The notes under the pieces are model-generated. The model was not told the origin of the DNA. It saw nothing but the letters and a program-made list of their open reading frames with translations, and made no database searches. From Kitasatospora humi (GTDB lineage: Bacteria; Actinomycetota; Actinomycetes; Streptomycetales; Streptomycetaceae), in assembly GCF_020907985.1 (NCBI RefSeq), contig NZ_JAJJPA010000011.1, positions 100,571 through 164,570 of the forward strand: 64,000 nucleotides of DNA, in the 5' to 3' direction. Below, piece after piece: positions 1 through 10,326 of the stretch (its first letter is position 1; each line of letters opens with the position of its first letter). The position numbers and the translations under genes are program-made.

Positions 1-409
1 CGGCAGCCAGCAGCTCGACCGCCCGCTCCTCGGCCCGGCGCCGGTTCCACCGGCGGGTGAGGCGCAGCGGCTCGGTGAGGAAGTCGCCGATCCGGCGGAC
101 CGGATTGATGCCCGCGCGCGGGTCCTGGAAGACCATCGACACCTCGGCGGCCCGCAACGCGCGCAGCCGGCCCTGGCCCGCACCGAGCACGTCCTCCCCG
201 CCGACCAGCACCCGGCCGGCGCGCCGGGCACCCGGCGGGAGCAACCCGAGCGCGGCCCGTGCGGTCACCGACTTGCCGGACCCGGACTCCCCGACCAGTC
301 CCACCACCTCGCCCGCCGCCACCCGCAGGGTGACCGCGTCGAGCACGGGCCGGGCGGTGCCGGGCAGTTCGACGGTCAGGCCGTCGACCTCCAGCAGTGA
401 GGCGTTCAC
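1..409 (-). CDS. Oligopeptide ABC transporter ATP-binding protein (OppD/DppD type), partial
   Basis: This is the N-terminal part (about 136 residues) of a peptide-transporter ATPase; the gene runs off the left edge. It should energise import through the two permeases encoded upstream. The Walker A motif GESGSGKS and the Q-loop region FQDPRAGINPVRRIGDFL are visible; the latter is typical of DppD/OppD-type nucleotide-binding domains. The start is GTG at 409, which overlaps the stop of the preceding permease by 4 nt (GTGA), so translation is probably coupled. The signature motif and Walker B lie outside the window. Confidence 0.93.
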   Translation of the reverse strand, partial: MNASLLEVDGLTVELPGTARPVLDAVTLRVAAGEVVGLVGESGSGKSVTARAALGLLPPGARRAGRVLVGGEDVLGAGQGRLRALRAAEVSMVFQDPRAGINPVRRIGDFLTEPLRLTRRWNRRRAEERAVELLAA

Positions 410-1257
410 CGCGTCCCCCTCTCGCCAAGTCGCTCGCCGACCACGTTGAACGCCAGCACCGCCACCACCACCGCCATCACCGGCACCACCGCCGAGAGCG
501 GCTGCCCGGCGAGCACGGCCGACTGCGCGCGGTTGATCATCGCGCCCCAGTCCGGCGTCGGTGGTTGCACGCCGAGGCCGAGGAAGGAGAGCGCGGCCAG
601 GTCCAGCAGCGCGTAGCCGAAGTTGACGGTGGACTGCGCGAGCACGGTCGCCGCGATGTTCGGCAGCAGCCCGCGCACCGCGACGTACGCCGGCGCATGG
701 CCCTGGACCAGGTAGGCGGCGATGTAGGGGCGGGTCTTCTCCTGCGCGGTCAGGCCGCGCACCAGGCGGGCGGTGTACGGCAGGTAGGCGACGGCCATGG
801 CCAGCACCGGTGCGCCCAGTCCCTTGCCGAACAGCGCCACGGCGAGGATCGCCAGCAGCAGCGACGGGAAGGCGAAGAGGACGTCGAGCACCCGGCTGAT
901 CACCGCGTCCACCCGCCCGCCGCGCCAGCCGCTGAACAGCCCGACGGCGATGCCGCCGACGCTGGAGAAGGCGACGACGCCGAGCGGGCCGAGCAGGCTG
1001 GTCCTGGCCCCCTCCAGCAGCGCGGAGAAGGTGTCGTGGCCGCCCTGGTCGGTGCCGAGCCAGTGCTGCGCGCTCGGCCCGGCCATCGTGTCGGCGAAGT
1101 CGCCGACCGTCGGGTCCTGCGGAGCCAGCCACGGCGCGAGCAGCGCCACCGCGACGAAGACCACCAGGACACCCAGGCAGACCCGGAACAGCCAGCCGTG
1201 GCCGCCGAGTCGCCGAACCATCCGGCCGACGCCCACCCGTACGGTGGCGGTACTCAT
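406..1257 (-). CDS. Peptide ABC transporter permease, DppC/OppC type
   Basis: A 283-residue inner-membrane permease. After a short cytoplasmic N-terminus there is one membrane segment (about residues 24-46), an external stretch with the OppC-type sequence LAPQDPT and HWLGTDQGGHD, then the BPD_transp_1 domain with several more membrane segments. ATG at 1257 was chosen because it overlaps the stop of the other permease by 4 nt (ATGA); longer upstream reading is only an open frame inside that gene. It pairs with the DppB-type subunit and the partial ATPase. Confidence 0.93.
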   Translation of the reverse strand: MSTATVRVGVGRMVRRLGGHGWLFRVCLGVLVVFVAVALLAPWLAPQDPTVGDFADTMAGPSAQHWLGTDQGGHDTFSALLEGARTSLLGPLGVVAFSSVGGIAVGLFSGWRGGRVDAVISRVLDVLFAFPSLLLAILAVALFGKGLGAPVLAMAVAYLPYTARLVRGLTAQEKTRPYIAAYLVQGHAPAYVAVRGLLPNIAATVLAQSTVNFGYALLDLAALSFLGLGVQPPTPDWGAMINRAQSAVLAGQPLSAVVPVMAVVVAVLAFNVVGERLGERGTR

Positions 1258-2213
1258 CGAACACCCCCCGCCCTTCTCGCGACCCGCGGGTCGATCAGCG
1301 GATACACCAGGTCGACCAGGGTGTTGACCACCACGAAGGCCGCGACCACCAGCAGCACCAGCGCCTGCACGACCTGGAAGTCCAGCTCGTCGACGCACTG
1401 CACCAGCAGCGAACCGATCCCGGACATCCCGAAGGCGGTCTCCACGATGGCGGTGCTGACGAGCATGCCGGAGACCAGCAGGCCGGAGACCGTGACGATC
1501 GGCCCGAGCGCGTTGCGGAACACGTGGCGGCGCAGCACGGCGAACCGCGGCGTGCCCCGGCTCAGCGCCACCTCGACGTGCTCGCGGCCGAGTTGATCGA
1601 GCATCGCGCTGCGGGTGACCCGGGTGACCAGGGCCATGAAGGTCACCGAGAGCGCGATCGCAGGCAGCACCACGTGGCGCAACCGGTCCAGCAGACCGCT
1701 GCCGTTGCCGATGGTCGGGAACCAGCCCAGCTTCACCCCGAGCACGGAGCGCAGCACGATCGCGGCGGCGAACGACGGGACGGCCGCGCCGACGGTGACC
1801 AGCAGCAGCACGGCGCCGTCCGTCCGGGTGCCGCGCCGCAGCGCGCCGAGCGCGCCGGCACCGATCCCGACCACGGCGATCAGCACGGTGGCGACGGCGA
1901 CCAGCAGCAGCGACGAGGGCAGCCTGGACCAGATGACGGCGCCGACGCTCTGGTGGAACAGGTAGGAGCGGCCGAAGTCACCGTGCAGCACCGCGTCCAG
2001 CCAGTGCCAGTAGCGCAGCAGGAAGGGCTGGTCGAAGCCGAACTGCCGGCGGATCGAGGCGAGTTCGGCGGGGCTGGGGCTGCGTCCGCGGACCAGGAAG
2101 GAGACCGGGTCGCCGGGGGCGAGGTAGAGCGAGGAGTAGACCAGGAACGAGGTGACCAGCAGTGTCACGGCGGTACCGGCCAGCCTGCGCAGCACGGCCA
2201 GCGCGAGGCTCAT
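1254..2213 (-). CDS. Peptide ABC transporter permease, DppB/OppB type
   Basis: A 319-residue membrane permease of the DppB/OppB family. The N-terminal segment LAGTAVTLLVTSFLVYSSLYLAPGDP is the usual first transmembrane helix followed by the conserved APGDP sequence, and YWHWLDAVLHGDFGRSY matches the family external loop. The start ATG at 2213 overlaps the stop of the solute-binding lipoprotein by 4 nt (ATGA), giving a strictly coupled operon. Confidence 0.93.
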   Translation of the reverse strand: MSLALAVLRRLAGTAVTLLVTSFLVYSSLYLAPGDPVSFLVRGRSPSPAELASIRRQFGFDQPFLLRYWHWLDAVLHGDFGRSYLFHQSVGAVIWSRLPSSLLLVAVATVLIAVVGIGAGALGALRRGTRTDGAVLLLVTVGAAVPSFAAAIVLRSVLGVKLGWFPTIGNGSGLLDRLRHVVLPAIALSVTFMALVTRVTRSAMLDQLGREHVEVALSRGTPRFAVLRRHVFRNALGPIVTVSGLLVSGMLVSTAIVETAFGMSGIGSLLVQCVDELDFQVVQALVLLVVAAFVVVNTLVDLVYPLIDPRVARRAGGVR

Positions 2214-3853
2214 CCGTTGGCTCCGATCTCGGCGGCCCATGGGTAGTAGAGGTAGTCGATCGACGGCTGCAGACCGGTGATCCGGTTGCCGAGGAAGACC
2301 GACACCGGCTCGGAGTAGAGCGGCAGCCAGGGCAGCTGGTCCATCGCGATCTGCTGCGCCTTGGCCGCCGCGGCGGCGTGCGCGGCCGGATCGGTGGTGC
2401 CGGAGGCCTCGTCGACCGCGGCGTCGAACTGCGGGTCGGACCAGTTGCCGTAGTTGCTGAACGCGCCGGTCCGCAACGAGCCGTACATGTCCAGCGGGTC
2501 GGTGATCGAGGTGTACCAGAAGGTCTCGAAGAGGTCGATGCCCTTGCGCGCGGCCGGATCGGTGAACAGCGCGGTGTACTTGTCCGGCGAGACGGTGTCG
2601 ATCTGCGGCTTCAACCCGATGGCGGTGGCGGCCTGTTCGACGGCCTGGGTGATGATCGTGCTCTGCGAGTCGAGCGGGCTGGAGGCGATGACCACCGACT
2701 GGCCGTGCACCCCGGCGCTCGCGGCGAGTTGCTTGGCCTTGGCCGGGTCGTAGGGGTACTGCGGCAGGGCCTTGAGCAGCGGATCGACGGTGCTCTGCGG
2801 GCTGTTGTTCCAGTTGTTGCGGGTGATCAGCGAGTCGGCGACTTCACCGATCCCGCCGACGCCGGCCTTGACGATGCCCTCGCGGTCGATCGCCATCAGC
2901 AGCGCCTGCCGCACCCGAGCGTCGCCGAGCGGGCCCTGGAGGTTGCCCACCACCTCGTCGGCGACCGTGGTGTTCTGGCCGTAGTAGAGCTTTCCCCTGC
3001 TGGAGCCGGCCAGTTGGGCGTAGGAGTCGGCCGGGACCATCCAGCCGCCGTCGACCTCGCCGCTCTGGAAGGCGTTGACCCGGGCGGTCTCGTCGGAGAG
3101 GAAGACGAACTTCACCTGCTTCGCCTTGGCGCGCAACGACGCGTCCCAGTAGCCGTCGAACCGCTTGAGCACGAGCGACTGGCCGGGAGTCCAGGAGGAG
3201 AAGGCGAACGGGCCGGTGCAGTTGACGCCCTTCGCGGGATTGCCGTAGTCCTTGCCGTCCGCCTGCAGGGTGGCGGCGGACTCGACGGTGCCGGGGCTGG
3301 CGGCCATGTACTGGTTGAAGGTGGAGTCGGGAGTGTTGAGCGTGACCGTGACCTGCATCGGGCCGGTCTTGTCCACCGACTTGACGTTGCGGAAGGCGTA
3401 GGCCCAGTCGCTGCCCGTGTTCGGGTCGAGGTTGCGGCGCAGCGAGGCGACCACGTCGTCGGCGGTCAGCGGTGTGCCGTCGTGGAAGCGCACGCCGCTG
3501 CGGATCGTGTAGACCCAGGTGGTGGGCGTCGGGTTGGTGTAGCCGGTGGCCAAGCCGGGGGAGGTGGTCAGGTCCGGGTTCCAACGCAGCAGGCTCTCGC
3601 AGACGTTGGCCAGCACCGTGTTCGGCGGGTAGTCGAAGGAGAAGGCGTAGTCGATCGAGACCGGTTCGGCGAAGAGCGACCAGGTGAAGGAGTCGATGTC
3701 ACCGGTGCTCGGTGCGGTGCGGGCGGTCAGCCGGTACGCGGGGGAGCCGTCCGCCGAGCCGCCGGGGTGGGCGGTGCCGCTGCACGAGGACAGTGCGAGG
3801 GCGGCGAGCGGGACCGCGGCCAGGGCGGCTCCGCGGGATCTTGATGTGGTCAA
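2210..3853 (-). CDS. Peptide ABC transporter substrate-binding lipoprotein (SBP_bac_5 family)
   Basis: A 547-residue extracytoplasmic solute-binding protein. The N-terminus has a basic start, a hydrophobic stretch and the lipobox LSSC, so it should be a membrane-anchored lipoprotein. The family segment VYTIRSGVRFHDGTPLTADD is present. I choose a TTG start at 3853: a GGAGG ribosome-binding site lies just upstream and the signal peptide begins immediately; the much longer open frame upstream overlaps the amidohydrolase out of frame and is not coding. Only 26 bp separate it from the amidohydrolase stop. The peptide or opine-like ligand is unknown. Confidence 0.9.
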   Translation of the reverse strand: MTTSRSRGAALAAVPLAALALSSCSGTAHPGGSADGSPAYRLTARTAPSTGDIDSFTWSLFAEPVSIDYAFSFDYPPNTVLANVCESLLRWNPDLTTSPGLATGYTNPTPTTWVYTIRSGVRFHDGTPLTADDVVASLRRNLDPNTGSDWAYAFRNVKSVDKTGPMQVTVTLNTPDSTFNQYMAASPGTVESAATLQADGKDYGNPAKGVNCTGPFAFSSWTPGQSLVLKRFDGYWDASLRAKAKQVKFVFLSDETARVNAFQSGEVDGGWMVPADSYAQLAGSSRGKLYYGQNTTVADEVVGNLQGPLGDARVRQALLMAIDREGIVKAGVGGIGEVADSLITRNNWNNSPQSTVDPLLKALPQYPYDPAKAKQLAASAGVHGQSVVIASSPLDSQSTIITQAVEQAATAIGLKPQIDTVSPDKYTALFTDPAARKGIDLFETFWYTSITDPLDMYGSLRTGAFSNYGNWSDPQFDAAVDEASGTTDPAAHAAAAAKAQQIAMDQLPWLPLYSEPVSVFLGNRITGLQPSIDYLYYPWAAEIGANG

Positions 3854-3879
3854 AGCGGCCTCCAGGAAGTGGCGTTGGG

Positions 3880-5565
3880 TCAGCTGGTGGCGACGTGGAC
3901 GGCCCGTCCGTCGACGAAGGTCATCCGGACCTTGGCCGAGCCGATCTCTTCGACCGGGCCCGCGAACGGGTCGCGGTCGAGCACCACCAGGTCGGCGCAC
4001 TTGCCCGGTTCGACGGTGCCTGTCTCGGCGTCGAGGTGGTTCGCCCAGGCGCTGCCGGCCGTGTAGGCGGTGAAGGCCTGGGTGAGTGTCAGCGCCTGCT
4101 CCGGGTAGAAGGGCGGGCGGTCGGCGCCGCCGCCCACGGCCTGGCGGGGCACCGACCGGTTGACGGCGACATGGATGCCCCAGAGCGGGTTGGGGCTGCT
4201 CACCGACCAGTCGCTGCCGGCGACCAGTCGCGCGCCGGCCCGGGCCAGGTCGCCGAACGGGTACTGCAGGGCAGCCCGTTCGGTGCCGAGGAAGGGGATG
4301 GTGAGCTCGTCCATCTGCGGTTCGTGGGCGGCCCACAGGGCCTGGATGTTGGCTGCGGCGCCGAGGCCGGCGAACCGCTTGACGTCGTCCGGGTGGACGA
4401 CCTGGAGGTGGGCCAGGTGGTGGCGGTTGTCGTTGGCGCCGTTCACCCTCCGGGCCAGCTCCAGCGCGTCCAGCACCTCGCGCACGGCCCGGTCGCCCAG
4501 CGCGTGGAAGTGCAACTGGAAGCCGAGCGCGTCGAGTCGGGGCACGGCTTCCCGGAGCACCGCCGGATCGACGAAGCTGAGGCCCGAGTTGGCGGTGGCG
4601 CAGCCGCAGGCGTCGAGATAGGGCTCCAGCATGCTCGCGGTGAAGTTCTCCGCGATGCCGTCCTGCATGATCTTGACGGTGGTGGCGTTGAACCGGCCGA
4701 TCCGGCCGTGCCGTCGGCGTTCCACCAGCTCCGGGATCTGCTCGGTGCCGCGCCGGCGGTCCCACCAGAGCGCGCCGACCACGCGCGCCAGGAGCGATCC
4801 GTCGCGGGCGGCGTCGAGGTACACGGGGTAGTTGTCGGGGTTGCCGGGAAAACTGCCGATCATGGCGTCCTGCCAGGCGGTGACGCCGAGCGAGAACAGG
4901 TACCGCTGCGCGGCCAGCAGCCCGGCCCGCGCCTCGGCCGGGGTGGCGACCGGCACGTGCCGGGCCACCAGCTCCATGGCGCCCTCCTGGAGGGCGCCGA
5001 CCGGGGTGCCGTCCGGCTCGCGCTCGATCCGGCCGTCGGCGGGGTCCGCGGTGCGGCGGTCCACGCGGGCCAGTTCCAGGGCGCGGCTGTTGACCCAGGC
5101 GCCGTGCCCGTCGCGGTTGGTGAGCAGCACCGGGCGGTGCGGGACGACGGCGTCGAGCATGGCCCGGGTGGGGATGCCGTCGGGGAAGGCGTCCATCGAC
5201 CAGCCGCCGCCGCAGATCCACTCGGCCTGCGGGTGCTCGGCCGCATAGGCGGCGACGGTGGCCAGATAGTCGTCGATGCTGTGCTGTTCGGACAGGTCGC
5301 AGCGGAGCAACTGCACTCCGGCGACCACGGGATGCACGTGGGCGTCCTGGAATCCGGGTGCCAGCAGGCCGCCGTCGAGGTCGATCACCTCGGTCGCCGG
5401 GCCGGTCAACTGCTCGTGCAGCTCGCGCTCGTCGCCGACCGCGAGGATGCGGCCGTCGCGGACGGCGACGGCGGCCGGCACCGGCCCGGTGCCGGTCGCG
5501 GTGAACACCCGTCCGCCGCGGAAGAGTGAGTCGGCAGGACGGCGTGACGGTTCGTCAGGAGCCAT
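3880..5565 (-). CDS. Amidohydrolase family 3 protein (YtcJ-like)
   Basis: A 561-residue metal-dependent hydrolase with the composite beta-sandwich/TIM-barrel layout of the YtcJ/amidohydrolase-3 family. Visible motifs are the metal-binding HVH at residues 76-78 (FQDAHVHP), a central VKIMQDG segment, QLHFHALGDRA, and AGSDWSVSSPNPL near the end. It is the first gene of the peptide-transporter operon, so it may hydrolyse the imported compound. Its promoter region carries a 27-bp TetR-type box (5610-5636). No signal peptide is seen, so it is probably cytoplasmic. The substrate cannot be read from the sequence. Confidence 0.9.
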   Translation of the reverse strand: MAPDEPSRRPADSLFRGGRVFTATGTGPVPAAVAVRDGRILAVGDERELHEQLTGPATEVIDLDGGLLAPGFQDAHVHPVVAGVQLLRCDLSEQHSIDDYLATVAAYAAEHPQAEWICGGGWSMDAFPDGIPTRAMLDAVVPHRPVLLTNRDGHGAWVNSRALELARVDRRTADPADGRIEREPDGTPVGALQEGAMELVARHVPVATPAEARAGLLAAQRYLFSLGVTAWQDAMIGSFPGNPDNYPVYLDAARDGSLLARVVGALWWDRRRGTEQIPELVERRRHGRIGRFNATTVKIMQDGIAENFTASMLEPYLDACGCATANSGLSFVDPAVLREAVPRLDALGFQLHFHALGDRAVREVLDALELARRVNGANDNRHHLAHLQVVHPDDVKRFAGLGAAANIQALWAAHEPQMDELTIPFLGTERAALQYPFGDLARAGARLVAGSDWSVSSPNPLWGIHVAVNRSVPRQAVGGGADRPPFYPEQALTLTQAFTAYTAGSAWANHLDAETGTVEPGKCADLVVLDRDPFAGPVEEIGSAKVRMTFVDGRAVHVATS

Positions 5566-5609
5566 GGGCGGGTCCTTCCCGAGTGGTGGTGAGGAGGAGT
5601 GAAGCGCTG

Positions 5610-5636
5610 CGCAACGGTGTTGTCAACGGTGTTGCG
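5610..5636. promoter_or_regulatory. TetR-type operator box 1 (amidohydrolase/tetR intergenic)
   Basis: A 27-bp imperfect palindrome. The outer arms are CGCAAC and GTTGCG, and the centre is GTTGTCAAC; only three pairs between arms and centre are mismatched. It lies between the divergent amidohydrolase and tetR genes, close to both promoters. A near copy is found on the other side of tetR at 6417-6443, which makes a specific operator for this TetR protein likely. Confidence 0.75.
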
Positions 5637-5656
5637 CGCACCCGGGATCCGGTCGT

Positions 5657-5662
5657 TACACT
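5657..5662 (+). promoter_or_regulatory. Putative -10 element of tetR, leaderless transcript
   Basis: TACACT lies 9 bp before the tetR ATG at 5672, which would place the transcript start at or very near the start codon. No ribosome-binding site precedes the ATG. The best -35 candidate (TTGCGC, 5632-5637) lies inside operator box 1 with a long 19-bp spacer, so repressor binding would block the promoter. Confidence 0.5.
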
Positions 5663-5671
5663 GGCGGCACC

Positions 5672-6397
5672 ATGTCGAATACAGCCTCGAACCCGTCCTC
5701 CCCGCGGGCTGCGGCGCCCCCCGCCCGCGCGCGCAACCGGCGCTCGGGGAGCCAGCTCAGCCCGGAAACGATCATCGAAGCCAGCCTGCGGATAGCCGCT
5801 CGCGGCAGCGCGGACGCCTTCACCGTGCGGCGCCTCGGCGAGGAGCTGGGCGCCGATCCGACCGCCGTCTACCGGCACTTCCGCGACAAGGACGACCTGC
5901 TGCTGGAGGTGGCCGACCGCACCCTCGGCGAGGTGCTGGACAGCATCCCCGAGGGCCTCGGCTGGCAGGACCGGATCCGCGCCCTGGCCGACGGCTCGCT
6001 CGCGGTCGCGCTCAAGTACCCGGCCGTGGCCTCGGCGATGGCCAGCCGGACCACCCGCCGGGCCAACGAGTTCCGCGTCGTGGAGCTGATCCTCGGCGCG
6101 GTCACCGAAGCCGGCCTGACCGGCGCCGAGGCGGCGGTCCACTACCGGATGGTCGGCGACTCGCTGCTCGCCCTGGTCGGCCAGCGTGCTGCCTACCTGC
6201 TCTTCTCCGCCGAGGCGCGGGCGGCGGACGAAGCCTCCTGGACCCGGGAGTACCGGCTGGTCGACCCGGTCGCGTTCCCGCAGATCACGGCGGTGGCCGA
6301 GGAGTTGGCGCAGGTCACCCAGGACGGGGTCTACCGGGCACGGGTCGAGGCGCTGATCACGGCGATCGAGCGGCGGGCCGCGGAGTTGGCCACGTAG
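5672..6397 (+). CDS. TetR/AcrR family transcriptional regulator
   Basis: A 241-residue repressor. After a basic, disordered N-terminus, the helix-turn-helix is at about residues 34-76 (VRRLGEELGADPTAVYRHF, typical of TetR), followed by a helical ligand domain. It is divergent from the amidohydrolase-transporter operon and upstream of the Tat-exported amine oxidase; near-identical boxes flank it on both sides. I infer that it controls itself and both neighbours. The inducer may be an amine or peptide-like compound, but nothing in the sequence identifies it. Confidence 0.93.
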   Translation: MSNTASNPSSPRAAAPPARARNRRSGSQLSPETIIEASLRIAARGSADAFTVRRLGEELGADPTAVYRHFRDKDDLLLEVADRTLGEVLDSIPEGLGWQDRIRALADGSLAVALKYPAVASAMASRTTRRANEFRVVELILGAVTEAGLTGAEAAVHYRMVGDSLLALVGQRAAYLLFSAEARAADEASWTREYRLVDPVAFPQITAVAEELAQVTQDGVYRARVEALITAIERRAAELAT

Positions 6398-6416
6398 TCC
6401 GGCAACGGTCAATCTG

Positions 6417-6443
6417 CACAACACCGTTGACAACGGCGTTGCG
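6417..6443. promoter_or_regulatory. TetR-type operator box 2 (tetR/amine oxidase intergenic)
   Basis: A 27-bp box in inverted orientation relative to box 1, identical to its reverse complement at 24 of 27 positions, with the core GTTGACAAC. It lies 55 bp upstream of the amine oxidase start. Two matching boxes in one locus define a small regulon of the adjacent TetR. Confidence 0.75.
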
Positions 6444-6497
6444 GAGCCGTTCACTCCTGGTCAACCGTTCTCTCCCCCCACAGAGAGGGGTTCTCCC

Positions 6498-8216
<1,719 letters not shown>

Positions 8217-8437
8217 GCCGCAGGTCCTCCAGGCTGTCCACCACAAGTGCCTTGAAGGAGCGGGCGAGGCGGGGCGAACACCTTCAGGCGCTGGCGGGGA
8301 AGAACAGCGGACCCGATGATCTCCGGCCGGTTCTTCGACGGTGTTCTGACAGGTGCCAGGCCTTCCGGCGGAACCGGTCGAGGACATGGGTGGGCGAGGA
8401 GAGGCGGGCCGGCTCGCCCTCGGCTGCGTGGGGTGCC
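8217..8437. other. Convergent intergenic region, no gene seen
   Basis: This 221-bp stretch separates the ends of the amine oxidase and the deaminase genes. Open frames here are only continuations of shadow frames, and I see no strong hairpin. Confidence 0.6.
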
Positions 8438-8938
8438 TCAGCCGGCGACCGGGGCACCCGTGACACGGCGCTCGCCGCCGTTGCGCTGCTGCCAGAGGCG
8501 GTAGACCTCGACCGCCTCCTCGCGGGGCCGGTAGCGCATCGGCAGCCGGCGCTGGTCCCAGTCCTTGGCGAACTCCTCGTAGAAGGTGCCCAGTTCGAAG
8601 TACTTGCGGTCGTCGACGTAGTGGGGCTCGTAGGCCTCGCGGGTGGTGAGGAAGACGACCTCGTCCGGCGAGCAGTAGTACAGCGCGCCCAGGCACATCG
8701 GGCAGGGGTGGGCGAGGACGTAGATGGTGGTGCCGGTCAGGTGCTCGGTGCCGAGCTTGGTGCAGGCCTCGCGGACGGCGAGGATCTCCGCGTGCGCGGT
8801 GGGGTCGTTGGTCTGGGCCACCTTGTTGGGGCTCTCGGCCAGGATCCGGCCGTCCTTGACGATGACGGTCGCGAACGGGCGGCCGCCCTCGGCGACGTTC
8901 TGGCGGGCGATGTCGATGGTGCGCTGGATGAAGTCCAC
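8438..8938 (-). CDS. Guanine deaminase-like nucleobase deaminase (CDA fold)
   Basis: A 166-residue zinc-dependent deaminase of the cytidine-deaminase superfamily. The zinc and catalytic motif HAE is at residues 49-51 and PCPMC at 78-82. The context NDPTAHAE and PCPMCLGALY resembles the short bacterial guanine deaminase GuaD more than tRNA adenosine deaminase. I use GTG at 8938 because a GAAGGGG ribosome-binding site precedes it; the longer frame to 9013 adds an unrelated arginine-rich leader. It is the last gene of the cyanate operon, suggesting shared regulation of nitrogen scavenging. Substrate specificity is not certain. Confidence 0.85.
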   Translation of the reverse strand: MDFIQRTIDIARQNVAEGGRPFATVIVKDGRILAESPNKVAQTNDPTAHAEILAVREACTKLGTEHLTGTTIYVLAHPCPMCLGALYYCSPDEVVFLTTREAYEPHYVDDRKYFELGTFYEEFAKDWDQRRLPMRYRPREEAVEVYRLWQQRNGGERRVTGAPVAG

Positions 8939-9022
8939 GGCTGCCCCTTCGAGGTGTCGGCTACGGGATGGGGAGCGGTGGCGGGGCGGGCCGACGGTGA
9001 CCCGCCCCGCCAAGGGGGTGGG

Positions 9023-9493
9023 TCAGAAGGGCTTGGTCGGCAGGTACTTGCCGTCCAGGGTGATCACGGCGCGCTCGCCGCCCTCGGGGTCGGCGACCTT
9101 CTTCACATCCAGCTTGAAGTTGATCGCGGAGATGATGCCGTCGCCGAACTGCTCGTGGACCAGGGCCTTGAGAGTGGTGCCGTAGACCTGCAGCATCTCG
9201 TAGAAGCGGTACATGGTCGGGTCGGTCGGGATCCGGTTCGGCATCGAGCCGCGGACCGGGATGGTCTGCAGCAGCGTCGCCGCGTCGCCATCCAGGCCCA
9301 GCAGCTCGGCGACGGCCTCGGCGGACTTCTCCGGCAGCGGGTGCTGGCCGAGCACGGCGGCGGTGGTGAAGGCCACCGACAGGCCGGCGGCGTCGGCGAC
9401 CTGCTGCCAGGTGAGGTCCTTACGGGTCTTGGCCGCGACGGCGGTGGCCGCCAGGGCCTCGCGAGCGGTGGGGTCGAACTGGGCGTGCACCAT
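9023..9493 (-). CDS. cynS: Cyanate hydratase (cyanase)
   Basis: A 156-residue cyanase, which converts cyanate and bicarbonate to ammonia and two CO2. All three catalytic residues are at the numbering used for the E. coli enzyme: R96, E99 (MYRFYEML) and S122 ([10 protein letters not shown]). Length is standard for the family, which forms decamers. It lies between the carbonic anhydrase and the deaminase in one minus-strand operon. The carbonic anhydrase can replace the bicarbonate consumed in the reaction, as in the E. coli cynTS pair. Confidence 0.97.
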   Translation of the reverse strand: MVHAQFDPTAREALAATAVAAKTRKDLTWQQVADAAGLSVAFTTAAVLGQHPLPEKSAEAVAELLGLDGDAATLLQTIPVRGSMPNRIPTDPTMYRFYEMLQVYGTTLKALVHEQFGDGIISAINFKLDVKKVADPEGGERAVITLDGKYLPTKPF

Positions 9494-9612
9494 GATCTGT
9501 ACGTCCTTCTCTCAGTGTGCTACTTCACGGGCGGGCGGGTGGGACGGGGTGGGGTGGCGGGACGCGGAGTTGGCGCGCCACCGCAGGCGGGGAACCGGAG
9601 CCGGGGGAGGGG

Positions 9613-10200
9613 TCAGGCCGCCAGCACGGGGTCGGCGGTGCTCAGCTCCTCGACGCGACCGGTGGGGATGTCGTACACCCAGCCGTGCAGGGCGACCTCC
9701 CGCTTCGCCAGCGCACGGGCGACCGAGGGGTGGGTGGCCAGGTTCGCCAGTTGGGCGAGCACGTTCTGCCGCACCAGGGCGAGAACGCCACTGCCGGCGG
9801 TGGCACGGGCCCGGGAGGCGTCCGCGTGCCGCAGCCAGGCGGCGACGGCCGGGGCATGGCTGAGGTCGTGGCCCTGGGCGAGGGCGGTCATCGCGCCGCA
9901 CGCGGAGTGGCCGCAGACGACGATGTCCTTCACGCCCAGTGCGGCGACGGCGTACTCGATGCTCGCCGCCACCCCGTCGGCCACAGGACTGTGGGCGGGC
10001 ACCAGGTTGCCGGCGGTTCGGATGACGAAGAGGTCACCCGGGTCGGTGCCGGTGATCAGCTCGGGCACGACGCGGGCGTCGGAGCAGCTGATGAACAGCG
10101 TGTGAGGTGCGTGATGTGTGGCCAGACGGGCGAAGAGCTCCGCCTTGGCCGGGAAGACGTGCTGCTGGAAACGGGCGACGCCCGCGGTGAGGTCCTGCAC
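9613..10200 (-). CDS. cynT: Beta-class carbonic anhydrase of the cyn operon
   Basis: A 195-residue beta-carbonic anhydrase. Zinc ligands and the gate pair are visible: C39, D41 and R43 in CSDAR, then H98 and C101 in CGHSACGA. It would convert CO2 released by cyanase back to bicarbonate. It is the first gene of the operon and is divergent from the LysR gene; the 126-bp intergenic region holds several CTATAG boxes that are candidate LysR sites. Confidence 0.95.
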   Translation of the reverse strand: MQDLTAGVARFQQHVFPAKAELFARLATHHAPHTLFISCSDARVVPELITGTDPGDLFVIRTAGNLVPAHSPVADGVAASIEYAVAALGVKDIVVCGHSACGAMTALAQGHDLSHAPAVAAWLRHADASRARATAGSGVLALVRQNVLAQLANLATHPSVARALAKREVALHGWVYDIPTGRVEELSTADPVLAA

Positions 10201-10268
10201 GGGTCACTCCCTTCAGGTGGTGGTCCGCCCTTGTGGGCCGGTGAGATCCACCATGCATGACCTGCGTC

Positions 10269-10320
10269 TATAGAGTCCAAGAGCCATTAGCCATGGGAGC
10301 TATAGGTCATATCTATAATC
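10269..10320. promoter_or_regulatory. cynT/cynR divergent control region with CTATAG boxes and cynR -10
   Basis: CTATAG occurs at 10269-10274 and 10301-10306 (32 bp apart, about three helical turns), and TCTATA at 10313-10318. AGCCAT is directly repeated at 10283 and 10290. A perfect -10 TATAAT for cynR is at 10315-10320, 6 nt before its ATG, implying a leaderless transcript. No good -35 accompanies it. The AT-rich boxes stand out in a GC-rich background and are plausible binding sites for the LysR protein. Confidence 0.6.
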
Positions 10321-10326
10321 CTTCCC

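Noticed and set aside
2210..5221. A 1003-residue minus-strand frame
   Set aside because: Its first half is out of frame with the amidohydrolase and meaningless; only the part from TTG 3853 is the binding lipoprotein.
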